Positions 8,397 to 17,125 of a stretch of 64,000 bases of DNA are shown here, piece by piece. The position numbers and the translations under genes were made by a program. Location: the NCBI RefSeq assembly GCF_001424945.1, contig NZ_LMCW01000012.1, forward strand, positions 802,414-866,413. Reading direction: 5' to 3'. This DNA comes from Rhizobium sp. Root1203. GTDB taxonomy: Bacteria; Pseudomonadota; Alphaproteobacteria; Rhizobiales; Rhizobiaceae. The notes beneath the pieces were generated by a model. The model had not been told where the DNA came from, did no database searches, and was given only the letters and a program-made list of their open reading frames with translations. Within the stretch, counting starts at the first letter, position 1. Every line of letters begins with the position of its first letter.

Positions 8397-10496
8397 ATGT
8401 TGATAAAGCTAAATACTTCAGCAGTTTGCAGCAATCAGGCCGCCTTGTATCGGCCAGAAGTCGATGGTCTGCGGGCCGTCGCCGTTCTTCCTGTTATCCT
8501 TTTTCATGCAGGCGTGCCGTTTTTCAGCGGCGGCTATATTGGTGTGGACATATTCTTCGTGATCAGCGGCTTTCTGATCACATCGATCATTGCCCGCGAT
8601 ATCGACAATGGCAGGTTCTCGATTGTCGACTTTTACGAGCGGCGAGCCCGGCGCATTCTTCCTGCGTTGTTCGTGGTTATCCTGGCATGCCTGCCATTGG
8701 CGTGGCTTTGGATGCTGCCGAATGCTTACAAGGATTTTTCGCAAAGCCTGATGGCGACCGTCGGCTATGCGTCAAATGTGCTCTTCTATATCGAGACGGG
8801 ATACTTCGATGTCACGTCGGCGCAAAAGCCGCTGCTGCACACTTGGAGCCTCTCGGTCGAGGAGCAGTTCTACGTCGTCTTTCCGCTGCTTCTGCTGGGC
8901 ATCCTGAAATTTGGCCGGCGGCTGACGATCCCGCTCCTGGCCGGGTTGGCGCTTGCAAGCATCGCCTGTTCTGAATGGCTGCAGTCCACTGATCCGGAAG
9001 CGGGATTTTACATGATCTTCTCGCGTGCCTGGGAGCTTCTGTTCGGAGCGATCGGGGCGCTTGCGATGCTGGGCCGCCGGACAGATTCTCTGTCCTTGCA
9101 AGGCGACTGGCTTTCGCTGGCAGGCCTGCTGCTGATCGTCGGTTCCCTGGCACTCTTCCCGACGGGGGCGGCAACCCCCGGCCTTTTGGTAGTGCCATGC
9201 GTCGTGGGAACTGTACTGGTGCTGATGTTCGCCCGGTCGGGCTCGCTTTCGGGTCGTCTGCTGAGCCTCAAGCCGCTGGTCTGGGTCGGCTTGATCAGCT
9301 ACAGCGCCTATCTCTGGCACCAGCCGCTGCTCGCATTTCTGCGCTTGAGAAGTTTGAACGAGGTGTCGGTCTGGACGAGCGTCCCAGTAGCACTGATGTC
9401 CTTGCCGATCGCCTGGATCAGCTGGCGCTATGTCGAGCGCCCGTTTCGCGATCGAAGCCGGACGAGCCGCAGGACGATCTTTGCAGCCGCAATTGCCTTC
9501 AGCACGGTGATTTTTGCGGTTGGCGCGGCGGGCCAGCTCAAAAACGGCTTCCCTGAACGCCTTTCAGACGAGGCCCAAAGCATGGCGGGGGTCTTCAACG
9601 AAGGCGTAGCAGCGTTTTCGGCATGCCTTGGTACCGAAAGACACTACATCGAACCGCAGGATACCTGCCTGCACAACAGGGGGCTGCCTGAAACGGCGAT
9701 GCTCTATGGCGACAGTCACGGCGCGACCATATCGCGTCAGGTGGCCAAGGTGTTCGCGGCGAAGGGCGCGAGCCTCAGGGAATTCACGCATTCTGGCTGC
9801 ATGCCGGTTCCGGAGCTGGAAAGTTCGGTGCCGGGCGAGAGCTGCCGGCGCTTCAATACCGATGCCATGAGTTATCTGGAGAACCATCCGGCCATCGACA
9901 CCGTCGTTCTGGTGTCCCGATGGACCACCCATCTCGAGGGTTCTCTGTTCAATAACGACGAGGGTGGCAACGAGGGCACGATTATACGCTACATGAAGCC
10001 GATAGCGGCTGAAGTACCGCAGAGCGAGCCCGCCGCCCGCATCCGGTCGGTTTCCCGTCTTGTCCAGCAGCACATCAAGTCGCTGCTCCAACGCGGCAAA
10101 AAAGTGGTGCTGATCTATCAGATCCCGGAGGCGGGTTGGGATGTGCCGGCTTACCTGACCAAGGAAATGCAGTTCGGCATAGAGCGTCATATAGAACTTT
10201 CGACCGCCTCTGACGTCAACAAGGTGCGCAACGCCGGTTCCGATGCCATGCTGGACGATGTCGGCCTTCATCCGAATCTGTTGCGGATCAAGCCGGCGGA
10301 ATTGTTTTGCGACACCCTGCAGCAGGGCCGGTGCCTGTTGCAGAAGGACGGTCGTGCGCTCTATATCGATGACGATCACCTGAGCCAGCTCGGAGCCAGC
10401 ATTATCGCCGATCGGCTCTTCGGCGCGTATGAGGACGAGCCGTCGCCCGACCAATCGGAGCCGCGATCGACCGTTCCGGCAAAGACAGAATCGTGA
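8397..10496 (+). CDS. Acyltransferase 3 with C-terminal SGNH domain (OafA-like)
   Basis: A 699-residue membrane O-acyltransferase, probably O-acetylating surface polysaccharide (LPS or exopolysaccharide). The N-terminal ~370 residues are the Acyl_transf_3 domain: YRPEVDGLRAVAVLPVILFHAG, GGYIGVDIFFVISGFLIT with FYERRARRILPAL, LLHTWSLSVEEQFYVVFPLL, and about ten membrane helices. The C-terminal part is a periplasmic SGNH hydrolase-like domain with GDSHGA (Ser) and DDDHLSQLGA (Asp/His). This fused form is typical of OafA/YrhL-type enzymes. It stands alone; the start ATG at 8397 is in front of the conserved N-terminus. The exact substrate is unknown. Confidence 0.88.
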   Translation: MLIKLNTSAVCSNQAALYRPEVDGLRAVAVLPVILFHAGVPFFSGGYIGVDIFFVISGFLITSIIARDIDNGRFSIVDFYERRARRILPALFVVILACLPLAWLWMLPNAYKDFSQSLMATVGYASNVLFYIETGYFDVTSAQKPLLHTWSLSVEEQFYVVFPLLLLGILKFGRRLTIPLLAGLALASIACSEWLQSTDPEAGFYMIFSRAWELLFGAIGALAMLGRRTDSLSLQGDWLSLAGLLLIVGSLALFPTGAATPGLLVVPCVVGTVLVLMFARSGSLSGRLLSLKPLVWVGLISYSAYLWHQPLLAFLRLRSLNEVSVWTSVPVALMSLPIAWISWRYVERPFRDRSRTSRRTIFAAAIAFSTVIFAVGAAGQLKNGFPERLSDEAQSMAGVFNEGVAAFSACLGTERHYIEPQDTCLHNRGLPETAMLYGDSHGATISRQVAKVFAAKGASLREFTHSGCMPVPELESSVPGESCRRFNTDAMSYLENHPAIDTVVLVSRWTTHLEGSLFNNDEGGNEGTIIRYMKPIAAEVPQSEPAARIRSVSRLVQQHIKSLLQRGKKVVLIYQIPEAGWDVPAYLTKEMQFGIERHIELSTASDVNKVRNAGSDAMLDDVGLHPNLLRIKPAELFCDTLQQGRCLLQKDGRALYIDDDHLSQLGASIIADRLFGAYEDEPSPDQSEPRSTVPAKTES

Positions 10497-10532
10497 GGAC
10501 GGCCCACTGGCCTTTGCAAGACGAGGATAAAA

Positions 10533-10757
10533 ATGACCGACGATACCATCGTAAGAGACAGCAACGGTGCGCAGCTCACCGACGGCGATTCCGTCACCCT
10601 GATCAAGGACCTGAAGGTTAAGGGCACCTCGGAAACGATCAAGCGAGGCACCGTGGTGAAAAATATCAGGCTTACCGGAAATCCGGGCGAGATCGAATGC
10701 AACACCAAGCAGGTCAAGGGATTGGTGCTGAAGACCGAATTTCTGAAGAAGGCCTAG
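10533..10757 (+). CDS. PhnA/YjdM-domain protein, C-terminal domain only
   Basis: 74 residues matching the C-terminal PhnA domain: VRDSNGAQLTDGDSVTLIKDLKVKG... IKRGTVVKNIRL... IECNTKQVKGLVLKTEFLKK. E. coli YjdM/PhnA is about 110 residues and has an N-terminal zinc ribbon that is absent here; such short versions are common in rhizobia. The role is not established, and the phosphonate link of the name is historical. It follows the acyltransferase by 36 bases with an AGGA-type ribosome site, and a strong terminator follows it. Confidence 0.85.
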   Translation: MTDDTIVRDSNGAQLTDGDSVTLIKDLKVKGTSETIKRGTVVKNIRLTGNPGEIECNTKQVKGLVLKTEFLKKA

Positions 10758-10797
10758 CATCGGCGCCGGCGGCTGTCGATTTCACCAGCCCCTTTGT

Positions 10798-10836
10798 CGG
10801 CCCGTCAGGCGCCCGTGCGTCGGACGGGCCGTTTTT
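10798..10836 (+). terminator. Intrinsic terminator after the PhnA-domain gene
   Basis: CGGCCCGTC (10798-10806) pairs perfectly with GACGGGCCG (10823-10831), followed at once by TTTTT. A classic rho-independent terminator for the acyltransferase/PhnA-domain unit. Confidence 0.88.
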
Positions 10837-10982
10837 CGTTCACGGCTGATATCCGGCACCATCGAGCCAATCCGGCTTGAGGCGCCCCACAAAACGCGGT
10901 CAAGTAGAAATAACTTATTAAGGATACAACTATATATTTACCCTATTAGATCGCATTTGATTAACCCTGTTGGGAGCGCCCC

Positions 10983-11624
10983 ATGAAGTCCTTGCATGCC
11001 TATGTTGCGCTGACGGCGCTGGCTTTCGCTCTTCCTGCCCATGGCGCAGACCTCGCGGAGGTACCGGTGGAGCTGGCCGCCCCCGCTCCGCTTTTCAGTT
11101 GGACCGGTGGTTACGGCGGCCTGCGAGGCGGGCTTGGCTTTGCGAACGCCGATTTCAAGGTCCAGGGATTATATGACGCCTCTGCACACTACGATGGCGG
11201 CCAGATAGGCGGCTTCCTGGGTGCCAACTACCAGATGGATAGCATCGTCGTCGGTATCGAAGGCGATCTGTCCTACGACTGGAACGAGAACGACGCAGAT
11301 TTCCTCGGCATCGACGCCAAGGTCGGAACGGATATGTCCGGATCGGTGCGCGGCCGCGTCGGTTATGCATTGGACCACGCCCTGCTCTATGCAACGGCAG
11401 GCTGGACGGCAACGCGCGCCTATACCGAGATCGCAGGCGATGAAAAGGATAGCGAGACGATCAACGGCTGGACGGTCGGAGCGGGACTGGATTATGCGTT
11501 CACCGACACCGTGTTTGGTCGCGGAGAATATCGCTACAACGACTACGGCAGCAAAACCATTCGGGGAACGGAGGTCGATCTCGACCAGCACGTCGTTTCA
11601 GCCGGCATCGGCGTCAAGTTTTAA
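10983..11624 (+). CDS. Outer-membrane beta-barrel protein, Omp25/RopB-like
   Basis: A 213-residue outer-membrane protein. A cleavable signal peptide (MKSLHAYVALTALAFALPAHG-A) is followed by an OMP_b-brl barrel with FSWTGGYGGLRGGLGF, repeated glycine/aromatic strands (GGQIGGFLGANYQ, GSVRGRVGYALDHALLYATAGW, VFGRGEYRYNDYGS) and the terminal Phe (AGIGVKF) needed for barrel insertion. The family gives envelope stability and is a major surface antigen in Brucella and rhizobia. The AT-rich stretch at 10900-10980 is a likely promoter. Confidence 0.9.
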   Translation: MKSLHAYVALTALAFALPAHGADLAEVPVELAAPAPLFSWTGGYGGLRGGLGFANADFKVQGLYDASAHYDGGQIGGFLGANYQMDSIVVGIEGDLSYDWNENDADFLGIDAKVGTDMSGSVRGRVGYALDHALLYATAGWTATRAYTEIAGDEKDSETINGWTVGAGLDYAFTDTVFGRGEYRYNDYGSKTIRGTEVDLDQHVVSAGIGVKF

Positions 11625-11648
11625 AGCGCTTTCAACGATCGATTGCAC

Positions 11649-11671
11649 CGCCGCCCGGGATTCGGGCGGCG
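11649..11671. terminator. Hairpin between convergent genes
   Basis: CGCCGCCCG (11649-11657) pairs with CGGGCGGCG (11663-11671) with a 5-base loop. It sits between the barrel gene and the convergent DUF192 gene. No clear T tract on either side, so termination strength is uncertain. Confidence 0.5.
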
Positions 11672-11686
11672 CCTATCCCGCATAGA

Positions 11687-12169
11687 CTATTTCTTTTTGG
11701 TCGTTGTCGCGCTCATGACCTTGTCGCCGGGCTTGATGCCGAGTTTCGCTGTTGCTCCGGCATTCAGCTCGATGACGTATTTCACCTCGATCACCGAATC
11801 GATAATGTCCCTCGAGTAGGGCACGGCATTCTCTTTGATGCCCCGGATTGTTCCCGTCGAATCGACGAAAAGCATATCAAGCGGCAGAACGGTGTTTTCC
11901 ATCCACATTTGCACGCGCCGCGGAGAACCGAAATCGAAGATCATTCCGGCGTCGTCCGCCATCTCCGTGCGGTACATCAGACCGCGCTGGCGTAGTTCGT
12001 TGGTATCGGCGACCTCGACCGTGAAATTCAGCGGCTTGCCGGAAGCCGTCAGGATGATCAGCGGTTCCTTGCCGAACTTCATCGGCTGTTGTGCAAAAGC
12101 CGGATGCGCAACGATGAAAAAAAGCGCCGCAAGGGCGCTTATGATCCTATGGGACAATGATACACGCAT
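11687..12169 (-). CDS. DUF192 family secreted protein
   Basis: 160 residues: signal peptide ([20 protein letters not shown]... FAQQ) and a DUF192 domain with FTVEVADTNELRQRGLMYRTEM, DDAGMIFDFGSPRRVQMWMENTVLPLDMLFVD, and a C-terminal strand pair. The family is widespread, probably periplasmic, and of unknown biochemical function. The start at 12169 overlaps the stop of the cold-shock gene by one base, so the two are almost certainly co-transcribed and translationally coupled. Confidence 0.88.
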   Translation of the reverse strand: MRVSLSHRIISALAALFFIVAHPAFAQQPMKFGKEPLIILTASGKPLNFTVEVADTNELRQRGLMYRTEMADDAGMIFDFGSPRRVQMWMENTVLPLDMLFVDSTGTIRGIKENAVPYSRDIIDSVIEVKYVIELNAGATAKLGIKPGDKVMSATTTKKK

Positions 12170-12747
12170 CAGTGCGCACGGCTGACCGGGCTTGGAACGT
12201 CCGGATGGATCTCCGCAGCCATCAGGCCCTTGTCGCCGTCGCCATATCGCACCAGGACAACCTGTCCCGGGCGCAACTCGGTCAGACCGAAGCGGCGCAG
12301 CGTTTCCATGTGAACGAAAATGTCCTCGGTCCCCTCGCCGCGGGTCAGGAAGCCGAACCCCTTCGTGCGGTTGAACCACTTGACCAGCGCCCGCTCCAGC
12401 CCGCTCGTCGCCGTGACCTGCACATGAGTGCGGACCGGCGGCAGCTGCGAAGGATGTACCGCTGTTGACTGATCCATCGAAAGTATCTTGAACGCCTGAT
12501 AGCCACGATCACGGCGCTGGATGAGCGCTACGATGCGCGTCCCCTCCAAGATTGTCTGGTATCCGTCGCGTCTGAGGCAGGTCACATGCAGAAGAACATC
12601 CTGCATCCCGTTGTCGGGCACGATGAAGCCGAAGCCCTTGGCGACGTCGAACCACTTGACGATGCCAGTGATTTCAATGAGTTCGACCGCTTCTCCCGCG
12701 AGTTGATCGAGGTCGGTGAATTCCTTTGATGAAATTCTGTCAGCCAT
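12169..12747 (-). CDS. Double cold-shock-domain protein
   Basis: A cytoplasmic 192-residue protein with two CSDs. The first, about residues 25-92, has [18 protein letters not shown] and [11 protein letters not shown]. The second, about 118-182, has [19 protein letters not shown] and [13 protein letters not shown]. The RNP1-like KGFGF and RNP2-like FVH/LLH motifs bind single-stranded nucleic acid. Two-domain versions of about 190 residues are typical of rhizobia and other alphaproteobacteria and act as RNA chaperones or regulators. The second gene of the unit is DUF192. Confidence 0.92.
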   Translation of the reverse strand: MADRISSKEFTDLDQLAGEAVELIEITGIVKWFDVAKGFGFIVPDNGMQDVLLHVTCLRRDGYQTILEGTRIVALIQRRDRGYQAFKILSMDQSTAVHPSQLPPVRTHVQVTATSGLERALVKWFNRTKGFGFLTRGEGTEDIFVHMETLRRFGLTELRPGQVVLVRYGDGDKGLMAAEIHPDVPSPVSRAH

Positions 12748-12823
12748 TTCGCCAGCCCCTCAATACGCGTCACACTGTTACGGTTAACTGATTCTTGAGA
12801 TCAAGATTAACATGTTGGTAACG

Positions 12824-12867
12824 GATTAGCGCAAGTCCTACTTTTCGATTATTTCCTGCGCCTAATC
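12824..12867. repeat. Near-perfect inverted repeat between cold-shock gene and gloA
   Basis: GATTAGCGCA (12824-12833) is complementary to TGCGCCTAATC (12857-12867) apart from one bulged base, with a 23-base loop. It lies between the divergent cold-shock and glyoxalase genes, where both promoters must lie. It may be an operator or an RNA structure. Confidence 0.35.
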
Positions 12868-12940
12868 TTACCCCGGTGTCTTGCCCGAAGCTGACGTTCC
12901 GCCACATAACGGACGCCGCCGTATTTAGAGAGGAAACAGA

Positions 12941-13381
12941 ATGCGTTATCTCCACACCATGGTCCGCGTGAAGGATCTGGACGCCTCCCTTCACTTTTAT
13001 ACAACGCTGTTCGGCCTGGAGGAAATCCGCCGCTCAGAGAACGAAAATGGCCGCTTCACCCTCGTCTTTCTCGCCGCTCCCGCCGACCAGGGCGACGCTG
13101 GCGCCAAGGGCGCGCCATGCCTGGAGCTCACCTACAACTGGGATACCGAAGACTATACGGGCGGCCGCAACTTCGGTCACCTCGCCTACGAGGTCGACGA
13201 TATCTATGCGATCTGCCAGAAACTGATGGACAACGGCGTCATCATCAATCGCCCGCCCCGCGACGGCCGGATGGCATTTGTCCGCTCGCCGGATGGAATC
13301 TCGATCGAGATTCTGCAGAAGGGCGGCAGCCTGCCGGCAGCCGAACCCTGGGCGTCGATGGGTAATACGGGCTCCTGGTAG
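12941..13381 (+). CDS. gloA: Lactoylglutathione lyase (glyoxalase I)
   Basis: Converts the hemithioacetal of methylglyoxal and glutathione to S-lactoylglutathione in the cytoplasm. 146 residues with two beta-alpha-beta-beta-beta modules: RYLHTMVRVKDLDASLHFYTTLFGLEE, then CLELTYNWDTEDYTGGRNFGHLAYEVDD and the end SPDGISIEILQKG. Metal ligands are the His of LHTMV, the Glu of CLELTYN, the His of GHLAYEV and the Glu of IEIL. The length matches bacterial GloA. GAGAGG precedes the ATG. Confidence 0.95.
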   Translation: MRYLHTMVRVKDLDASLHFYTTLFGLEEIRRSENENGRFTLVFLAAPADQGDAGAKGAPCLELTYNWDTEDYTGGRNFGHLAYEVDDIYAICQKLMDNGVIINRPPRDGRMAFVRSPDGISIEILQKGGSLPAAEPWASMGNTGSW

Positions 13382-13538
13382 GCCGAGGCTTTTGCGAGGC
13401 TTGCGGCTTTTGCGATTTCGGGCAACTGCGCCCGGATCGCGCTTGCCGCGTACCGGAGCTGCGGGCATCCTCCAGCCGACACCAGACGAATGGCGTGATG
13501 TGAGCGCCGCTCGCCTTCATTTTTTGGAGAACGCTCGC

Positions 13539-14600
13539 TTGCTCGCTGTTGAAAAGCGCACACCCATCGGGGTGGCACTTCTGCTTGCCACATCTGCTCT
13601 GATGCTGAGCGGCTGCGTCTCGGACAAGAAGACGGCAGACGCGGCAGCCTTGGCTGGGCCGGTCGATCCGGCCCTGGAACAACAGACCGCAGCTTCCAAT
13701 GCGGCCGCAAAGCCCGGTTATCGGGATCCCATGGTCTCCAACGTCTCCGGCGCGCAGACAGCAGGAACGACCCAAACGCCGGGCGCGCAAGCGGTGGCCG
13801 CCGGCTCGGCGACATCGGCTCCCGCCAATATCGGCGGCCTGGCGATGCAATCGACCGGCATCAATGCGCAGGCAATGAGCATCTTTTCGGTCCGGACGGC
13901 GCCGCAGAACAATCCGACATCGACCGTGCTCGATTCCGGCGGCAACGCCTACGCGCCGGTCGGCGTCAGTCCCGCCCGGTCCAGCGTCTACAGCACCCAG
14001 ATGCCGCCGGAACAGACGCCGCAGGGCGAGGTCGTTCTCCCGCAGCAATCCTCGCAGAATACCAGCACGCAGACAGCGCCCGTCCAGGCGGCATCGCTGG
14101 CAACGGGCGCGCTTCCCGGGCAAACGATGAACGCGTTGTACAGCGCTCCGAAGCAAAACCTTCTCGGCAGCCTGTCTGGCCTGCTTCAGAAAGCATCGAT
14201 GCCCGGCATGACGCGCATCGCGCCGAACGGCCTGCACGTGCAGAACGACAAGGTCGAGGTCGGCTGTTTCAAACCCGACCTGATGAACGTCATCAAGGCC
14301 GTCGAGGGGCACTTCGGCAAGCCGGTCGTCGTCACGTCGGGCTACCGCGATCCGGAACACAATCGCATGGTCGGCGGCGCCGAAGAATCGATGCACAAGA
14401 CCTGCGATGCAGCAGATATTCAGGTCGACGGCATCTCCAAGTGGGACATCGCCAGCTATATCCGGTCGCTGCCCGACCGCGGCGGTGTCGGCACCTACTG
14501 TCACACCGACTCCGTTCACCTCGACACCGGGAAGAACCGGGATTGGAACTGGGGCTGCGGCGGCAGGGCATCCCCGACCGCAACCGCGCGGGCACTCTGA
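13539..14600 (+). CDS. Lipoprotein with M15-like D,D-carboxypeptidase domain
   Basis: A predicted envelope peptidase of about 353 residues. I chose the TTG at 13539 because GGAGA lies 8 bases upstream and it gives a normal signal peptide ending in the lipobox LMLSGC. A Ser/Thr/Gln-rich linker of about 200 residues follows. The C-terminal ~120 residues are a peptidase M15A domain: PVVVTSGYRDPEHN, then ESMHKTCDAADIQVDG (His and Asp ligands) and GTYCHTDSVHLDTG (catalytic/metal His). The domain trims D-Ala or cross-links in peptidoglycan. A longer frame reaches back to 13278, but it runs through gloA. Confidence 0.82.
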   Translation: MLAVEKRTPIGVALLLATSALMLSGCVSDKKTADAAALAGPVDPALEQQTAASNAAAKPGYRDPMVSNVSGAQTAGTTQTPGAQAVAAGSATSAPANIGGLAMQSTGINAQAMSIFSVRTAPQNNPTSTVLDSGGNAYAPVGVSPARSSVYSTQMPPEQTPQGEVVLPQQSSQNTSTQTAPVQAASLATGALPGQTMNALYSAPKQNLLGSLSGLLQKASMPGMTRIAPNGLHVQNDKVEVGCFKPDLMNVIKAVEGHFGKPVVVTSGYRDPEHNRMVGGAEESMHKTCDAADIQVDGISKWDIASYIRSLPDRGGVGTYCHTDSVHLDTGKNRDWNWGCGGRASPTATARAL

Positions 14601-14770
14601 CGTCAGCCGCGGCGCCCGAGCGACGCAACGTCAGCGACTGCCATGAAGTGCGAGTACTTACGCCTAGCCAATTGATTCATTGGGGCTAATCGAGATTTCG
14701 CCGTCGCAGGAAATTCCTGTCATTTTTTTGCAGAAAATCGAAATTGCATAAGGGCGCCACCACGAAGGAA

Positions 14771-14845
14771 GCGCCCTTCGTCTATCGGTTAGGACACCAG
14801 ATTTTCATTCTGGGAAGAGGGGTTCGACTCCCCTAGGGCGTGCCA
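14771..14845 (+). tRNA. tRNA-Glu (anticodon TTC)
   Basis: 75 bases with encoded CCA. The acceptor GCGCCCT pairs with AGGGCGT, the anticodon loop is TTTTCAT between CCAGA and TCTGG, and the T arm is AGGGGTTCGACTCCCCT. An AGGGCGC at 14751-14757, followed by CACCA, lies just upstream and could pair with the 5' acceptor strand. Confidence 0.96.
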
Positions 14846-14932
14846 TCTTCTCTCGTAATTCTCCGAAATTGCTATATTATTTCACGCCGCTGCCGCTTGT
14901 CGGCCTCACACTTGGCGCTCTGTTCGTTCTGG

Positions 14933-15700
14933 CTAGTGATATGTGACCACGCGAGCGAACATCCTTTGCAGGAAGTGACCAAGAGCATTCCGGGCGTGGC
15001 CCCTTGGAATACGATGTCCGCATTCAAATACATGAAGCTCAACAGGGACTCCCGCGTCGGAAAGAGCTTTTGAAAACAGTTCGGCTTGGGCAACAGAAGC
15101 TCGGTCGTCATACCTGCCATGCAACAACATCGTCTCCGACCGAAATTCAGATGCGTGATGCAGCGCAGAGCGAGCCAGAAAGGCTTCTCTCGAGAGGCCC
15201 GCTTCTTTTTCAATAGCCAACCGCAGGCCTTGTGAACTCTCGTGATAAGCAGCTCGAAGGTCGTAAACGCCGCCAGATAGAATGACTGCTCGCAGATCAG
15301 TGATCTGGGTGGCGACCATTCCCGACGCAACGGCCCCGCGACTGATGCCATAGAGAACAATACGGTCAGAATTGACGGACGGCTGGTTCCTCAGGAAGGC
15401 GAGAGCAGCTCTGATCGCCCGCTGGGTCAGTGGACCGCAGAAATCTGGAGGCCCGTCTGAAGCGCCAAAACCGGGCTGCGAGACTGCCGCCGCGGTGATG
15501 TTCAGACCAGAGCAGAATCGAAGCAGTGCTCCATTATCGACGGTCTCTGTGGCTCCAAGGAGACTACCCCCCTGATTGCCGTGGACCAGGAGGATTGCTC
15601 CTGTGGGCGTTTCGCTCGAAGCCTGAGCTTGAAAAAGCTCGACCGTTGCTCCGTCACCCCGGTCGATGAGATGTCGAGTCACTATCGGCATGGTCGTCAT
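14933..15700 (-). CDS. Alpha/beta hydrolase
   Basis: 255 residues with the alpha/beta hydrolase fold: oxyanion region LLVHGNQGG, nucleophile elbow YGISRGA (Ser), acid in LLHGRYDDRAS (Asp) and base in FECGHRIPRG (His). This is most like acetyl-xylan-esterase/dienelactone-type serine hydrolases of prolyl-oligopeptidase style. The substrate is not known. The ATG at 15700 (MTTMPIV) is preferred to an upstream in-frame start at 15754. It stands alone; the 3' end points toward tRNA-Glu. Confidence 0.78.
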   Translation of the reverse strand: MTTMPIVTRHLIDRGDGATVELFQAQASSETPTGAILLVHGNQGGSLLGATETVDNGALLRFCSGLNITAAAVSQPGFGASDGPPDFCGPLTQRAIRAALAFLRNQPSVNSDRIVLYGISRGAVASGMVATQITDLRAVILSGGVYDLRAAYHESSQGLRLAIEKEAGLSREAFLARSALHHASEFRSETMLLHGRYDDRASVAQAELFSKALSDAGVPVELHVFECGHRIPRGHARNALGHFLQRMFARVVTYH

Positions 15701-15769
15701 CGCGTTTTTGTTTAACGCATGGCACAGTACTTCAACCTGAGGTAATGGCAACACCCACGCGAGGAGCTC

Positions 15770-17011
15770 TTATGCCTGGCGCAAAGGGAAAGCAAAGACG
15801 TCGACCGGCTCGCCGAGCCCTCGCAACGGAAACGATCCGAGGCTGTCCATTCCCGTCTTGCATTCCGCCATGTCCACAAAGGCCTTCGAGAAAAGCACAG
15901 GGCGCTTGATCTCCTTGGTCAGGCTTTCGAGGCGCGACGCGACGTTGACGGCCGGTCCGATTACCGTGAAGTCGAGCCGTCTGCGCGATCCGATGTTGCC
16001 GTACATGACATCGCCGACATGGACGCCGATGCCGTAGCGAAGCACCTCGCGACCGTCCCGCTCGTTCCGTTCGTTCAGCGCCGCCATCGCAACCGCGGCC
16101 TCCTGAATAGCCGCCAGCAGGTTGCTGCAGGCCTTGGGATCGCTCAGCGGGAAGATCGCCAGCATTCCATCGCCCATGAACTTCAGGATTTCGCCGCCAT
16201 GTTTCTCGATCGGCTCCGACATCGCGTCGAAATAGTCGTTCAGGAGTTCGATCACGTTGTCGCGCGGCCAGTGGTCCGATATTGTCGTGAAGTCCCTCAG
16301 ATCGCAGATCAGAATAGCCGCGCCCACTGTCGTGCCGCTGCCGCGCGTCGTCGCTCCGGCGAGAATCTGTTCGCTGGCATGCGGGCCGACATAGGTCTGA
16401 AGCAGCGTGCGCGCCAGGATATTCTTCAGCCGAATCTCGGTAACGAGCGTCAGCGCCGGCAGCAGGTCCTGGAGAAACGCGATGTGGTCACCGGAGAAGC
16501 CACCCGGTCGGTCGCTGGAAAAGGTCACGATGTGACGCTTGTCGAACGTATGCTCCATCGGCCAGGCAACATATTCGGTCAGGCCTTCGTGCCGCAGCTC
16601 GTCGTAGAATTCGTAGTGGCCATCGCCCTCACGCATCCCCTCGAGGTTCTGGCGAACTTCGGTCGCACCGCTGAAGATCTCGTTTACCGGGCTCTTCAGA
16701 AACTGTGGCGTACTTTCGATACCGTAGCCGAAGGTCGCGATCTTGGCCTCCGCCATCCCTGTACTCCAGAGAATGCGGGCGCCCAGCCATTGGGGATGGT
16801 GCGTCCGGAAATGCATCGTCGCTCGCGCCACGGGAACACCTTCCTCCCGCAGCTTCGAGCACATCTGCACCAGAATGTTGTCGATAAAGCGCTCGTTGCG
16901 CGTTTCGTTCACCAGCCAGTCGAGGATGCTTCTCCTCTTTGTCGGCCAGACCCCCGCGCTTTGATCGGGTACGCTCAAAGCCGGGTTCGATAACGATTGC
17001 ATGGGCATCAC
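15770..17011 (-). CDS. Class III adenylate/guanylate cyclase
   Basis: A soluble 413-residue nucleotidyl cyclase. Residues 1-200 form a rhizobial-type sensor region with a GAF/LuxR-autoinducer-like fold (HFRTHHPQWLGARILW... PMEHTFDKRHIVTFSSDRPGGF). Residues about 225-400 are the catalytic domain: CDLRDFTTISDHWPRD (metal Asp), ILKFMGDGMLAIF (Lys and second Asp), GIGVHVGDVMYGNIG, DFTVIGPAVNVASRLE (Asn/Arg transition-state residues). All catalytic residues are present, so cAMP synthesis is expected. Rhizobia carry many paralogues of this type. The ligand is unknown. Confidence 0.9.
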   Translation of the reverse strand: MMPMQSLSNPALSVPDQSAGVWPTKRRSILDWLVNETRNERFIDNILVQMCSKLREEGVPVARATMHFRTHHPQWLGARILWSTGMAEAKIATFGYGIESTPQFLKSPVNEIFSGATEVRQNLEGMREGDGHYEFYDELRHEGLTEYVAWPMEHTFDKRHIVTFSSDRPGGFSGDHIAFLQDLLPALTLVTEIRLKNILARTLLQTYVGPHASEQILAGATTRGSGTTVGAAILICDLRDFTTISDHWPRDNVIELLNDYFDAMSEPIEKHGGEILKFMGDGMLAIFPLSDPKACSNLLAAIQEAAVAMAALNERNERDGREVLRYGIGVHVGDVMYGNIGSRRRLDFTVIGPAVNVASRLESLTKEIKRPVLFSKAFVDMAECKTGMDSLGSFPLRGLGEPVDVFAFPLRQA

Positions 17012-17125
17012 TCCACAAAGGTCGCGGCGACCTCTAACAGCAAAAGGAATTCCTACGTCAGTTAGATGGGGAGCCTCTACGTTGAATGAAATGCCTGCGG
17101 GCGCGAGATTGTGACCACAGTGAAA

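Noticed and set aside
13245..14519. A 424-codon minus-strand frame
   Set aside because: Antisense to the M15 lipoprotein gene, whose lipobox and metal motifs are clear.
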